NCBI GenBank assembly: GCA_003518475.1
Contig: DOYO01000088.1
Span: 20,018 to 25,826, forward strand
From: Acholeplasmataceae bacterium
GTDB taxonomy: Bacteria; Bacillota_I; Bacilli_A; Acholeplasmatales; Acholeplasmataceae
Length of the DNA: 5,809 nucleotides
Direction: 5' to 3'
Shown one piece after another: positions 5,210-5,809 of this stretch. Position 1 is the first letter of the stretch. The number at the start of each line of letters is the position of its first letter. The notes beneath the pieces are model-generated. The model saw nothing but the letters and a program-made list of their open reading frames with translations. It was not told where the DNA came from and did no database searches. A program made the translations under genes and the position numbers.

Positions 5210-5809
5210 CTAACTGCGATATACAATCATTTTTCCATCTGGAAGATAAATCACATCAACAGAATTGAGATCACTTCTGCCAATCGTGAAATCACTCGAT
5301 AATATTTGAGCACCGCTCAAGATTGCATGATCATAATTATCTTGTTCAAAAACGAGATAATCATCAATTCTTGTTCTGACGATAAACCCTTGATTGACTA
5401 AAGCAGAAATGGATAGGATATCAATATCATTATGAACAACAAATGTTGCATACTCCTGATTAACATCGTCCTTATATACACCTGGAAACATCGCTTGAGT
5501 AGAGAGTGTCTGATCTAATTCATAGTATGGTGTTGTAAAGCTTCCGGGGTGTAAAACAAAGATGACCTTTCCAAGAAGGGATTGAACAGATGGCCAACCT
5601 GTGGTTGTGATTGTTTCCATGATTGACTTGCCTGTTTCAAGCATTTCACTGGGTTTGAAAAGTGTATCTCCAAGTTTATCCATCAGTAATTGATCCAGGG
5701 TTTCTAACTGTTCTGGTCCAATTTGCTGAAGAGCATGATCTAGAATCATCCAATCATCCTTGATTTCCATCAACATGATGATTGGAATATGATTTGGATT
5801 GTTATCAGA
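5210..5809 (-). CDS. Ca2+-dependent phosphoinositide phospholipase C-like protein (PI-PLC-C1 type), 5' end outside window
   Basis: The frame is open from the window edge to TAG at 5212-5210, giving 199 residues of a larger protein. The ATG at 5776 is internal, because the eleven codons before it (SDNNPNHIPII) are part of the conserved block P-I-x4-E-x-KDD, here PIIMLMEIKDD. Other family landmarks follow in order: a helical stretch with LDQLLMDKLGDTLFKPSEM, then TTGWPSVQSLLGKVIFVLH (matching the family's GWP-x6-GKVLFVL), then the C-terminal barrel strands GFIVRTRIDD and ILSGAQILSSDF (matching the SGAQxxSTDY end of bacterial Ca2+-dependent PI-PLCs). These TIM-barrel phosphodiesterases cleave inositol phospholipids. 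The catalytic histidines, and any signal peptide, would lie in the missing N-terminal part, so activity and export cannot be judged. The assignment rests on motif recognition, not a search. The closest alternative is a related glycerophosphodiester phosphodiesterase-like barrel. Confidence 0.72.
   Translation of the reverse strand, partial: SDNNPNHIPIIMLMEIKDDWMILDHALQQIGPEQLETLDQLLMDKLGDTLFKPSEMLETGKSIMETITTTGWPSVQSLLGKVIFVLHPGSFTTPYYELDQTLSTQAMFPGVYKDDVNQEYATFVVHNDIDILSISALVNQGFIVRTRIDDYLVFEQDNYDHAILSGAQILSSDFTIGRSDLNSVDVIYLPDGKMIVYRS

Noticed and set aside
5774..5776. ATG at 5776 as the start of a 188-residue protein
   Set aside because: The frame continues to the window edge, and the upstream codons NHIPII belong to the conserved PI-PLC block, so this Met is internal.
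1..5809. Mobile element, CRISPR, tRNA or prophage signal
   Set aside because: No transposase, integrase, long terminal repeats, regular spacer repeats or tRNA-like folds were seen; gene order and strand are uniform.

Overview
The window is AT-rich, and all six genes lie on the minus strand, so transcription runs from high to low coordinates. Shine-Dalgarno sequences are strong (AAGGAG, AGGAGATGA, AAGGGTGA). TGA is used as a stop and TGG encodes Trp, so the standard genetic code applies. Protein types (YutG-type PgpA, zinc-less MsrB, multidomain hybrid kinase) and base composition fit a low-GC Gram-positive lineage, either Bacillota or a standard-code relative of the Mollicutes such as the Acholeplasma/Izemoplasma/Haloplasma group. 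That placement is inference; no rRNA or other decisive marker is present.

Layout in transcription order. (1) 5809-5210: C-terminal 199 residues of a Ca2+-dependent phosphoinositide phospholipase C-like protein, cut by the window edge and followed by a strong hairpin terminator (5137-5168). (2) 5048-4530: a PgpA/YutG-type phosphatidylglycerophosphatase with its own promoter (5090-5117) and terminator (4485-4516), so a single-gene unit. (3) 4393-2009: a large soluble hybrid histidine kinase (GAF-like, HisKA, HATPase, degenerate receiver, true receiver, Hpt) with a TATAAT promoter. (4) 1951-1523 msrB, (5) 1514-594 an HSL-type alpha/beta hydrolase and (6) 597 to beyond position 1 a chloramphenicol acetyltransferase-like protein. 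The last three are tightly packed (8-bp gap, then a 4-bp ATGA overlap) and almost certainly share one transcript. No terminator separates the kinase from msrB, so read-through is possible.

Two themes are visible. The two upstream genes both act on phospholipids or phospho-head-group chemistry, but they are separately transcribed. The downstream trio combines methionine sulfoxide repair with an esterase and an acetyl transferase that are translationally coupled, which suggests acyl-group chemistry on a common small substrate or a detoxification role. The kinase carries a full internal phosphorelay (His-Asp-His), but no response regulator that would receive its output is in the window. I see no mobile element, CRISPR array, tRNA or rRNA. 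No stretch over about 300 bases lacks a gene; the largest gap is 161 bp. I found no clearly new system. The best leads are the coupled esterase/acetyltransferase pair, the kinase's pseudo-receiver and mis-startable 5' end, and the PI-PLC-like gene.
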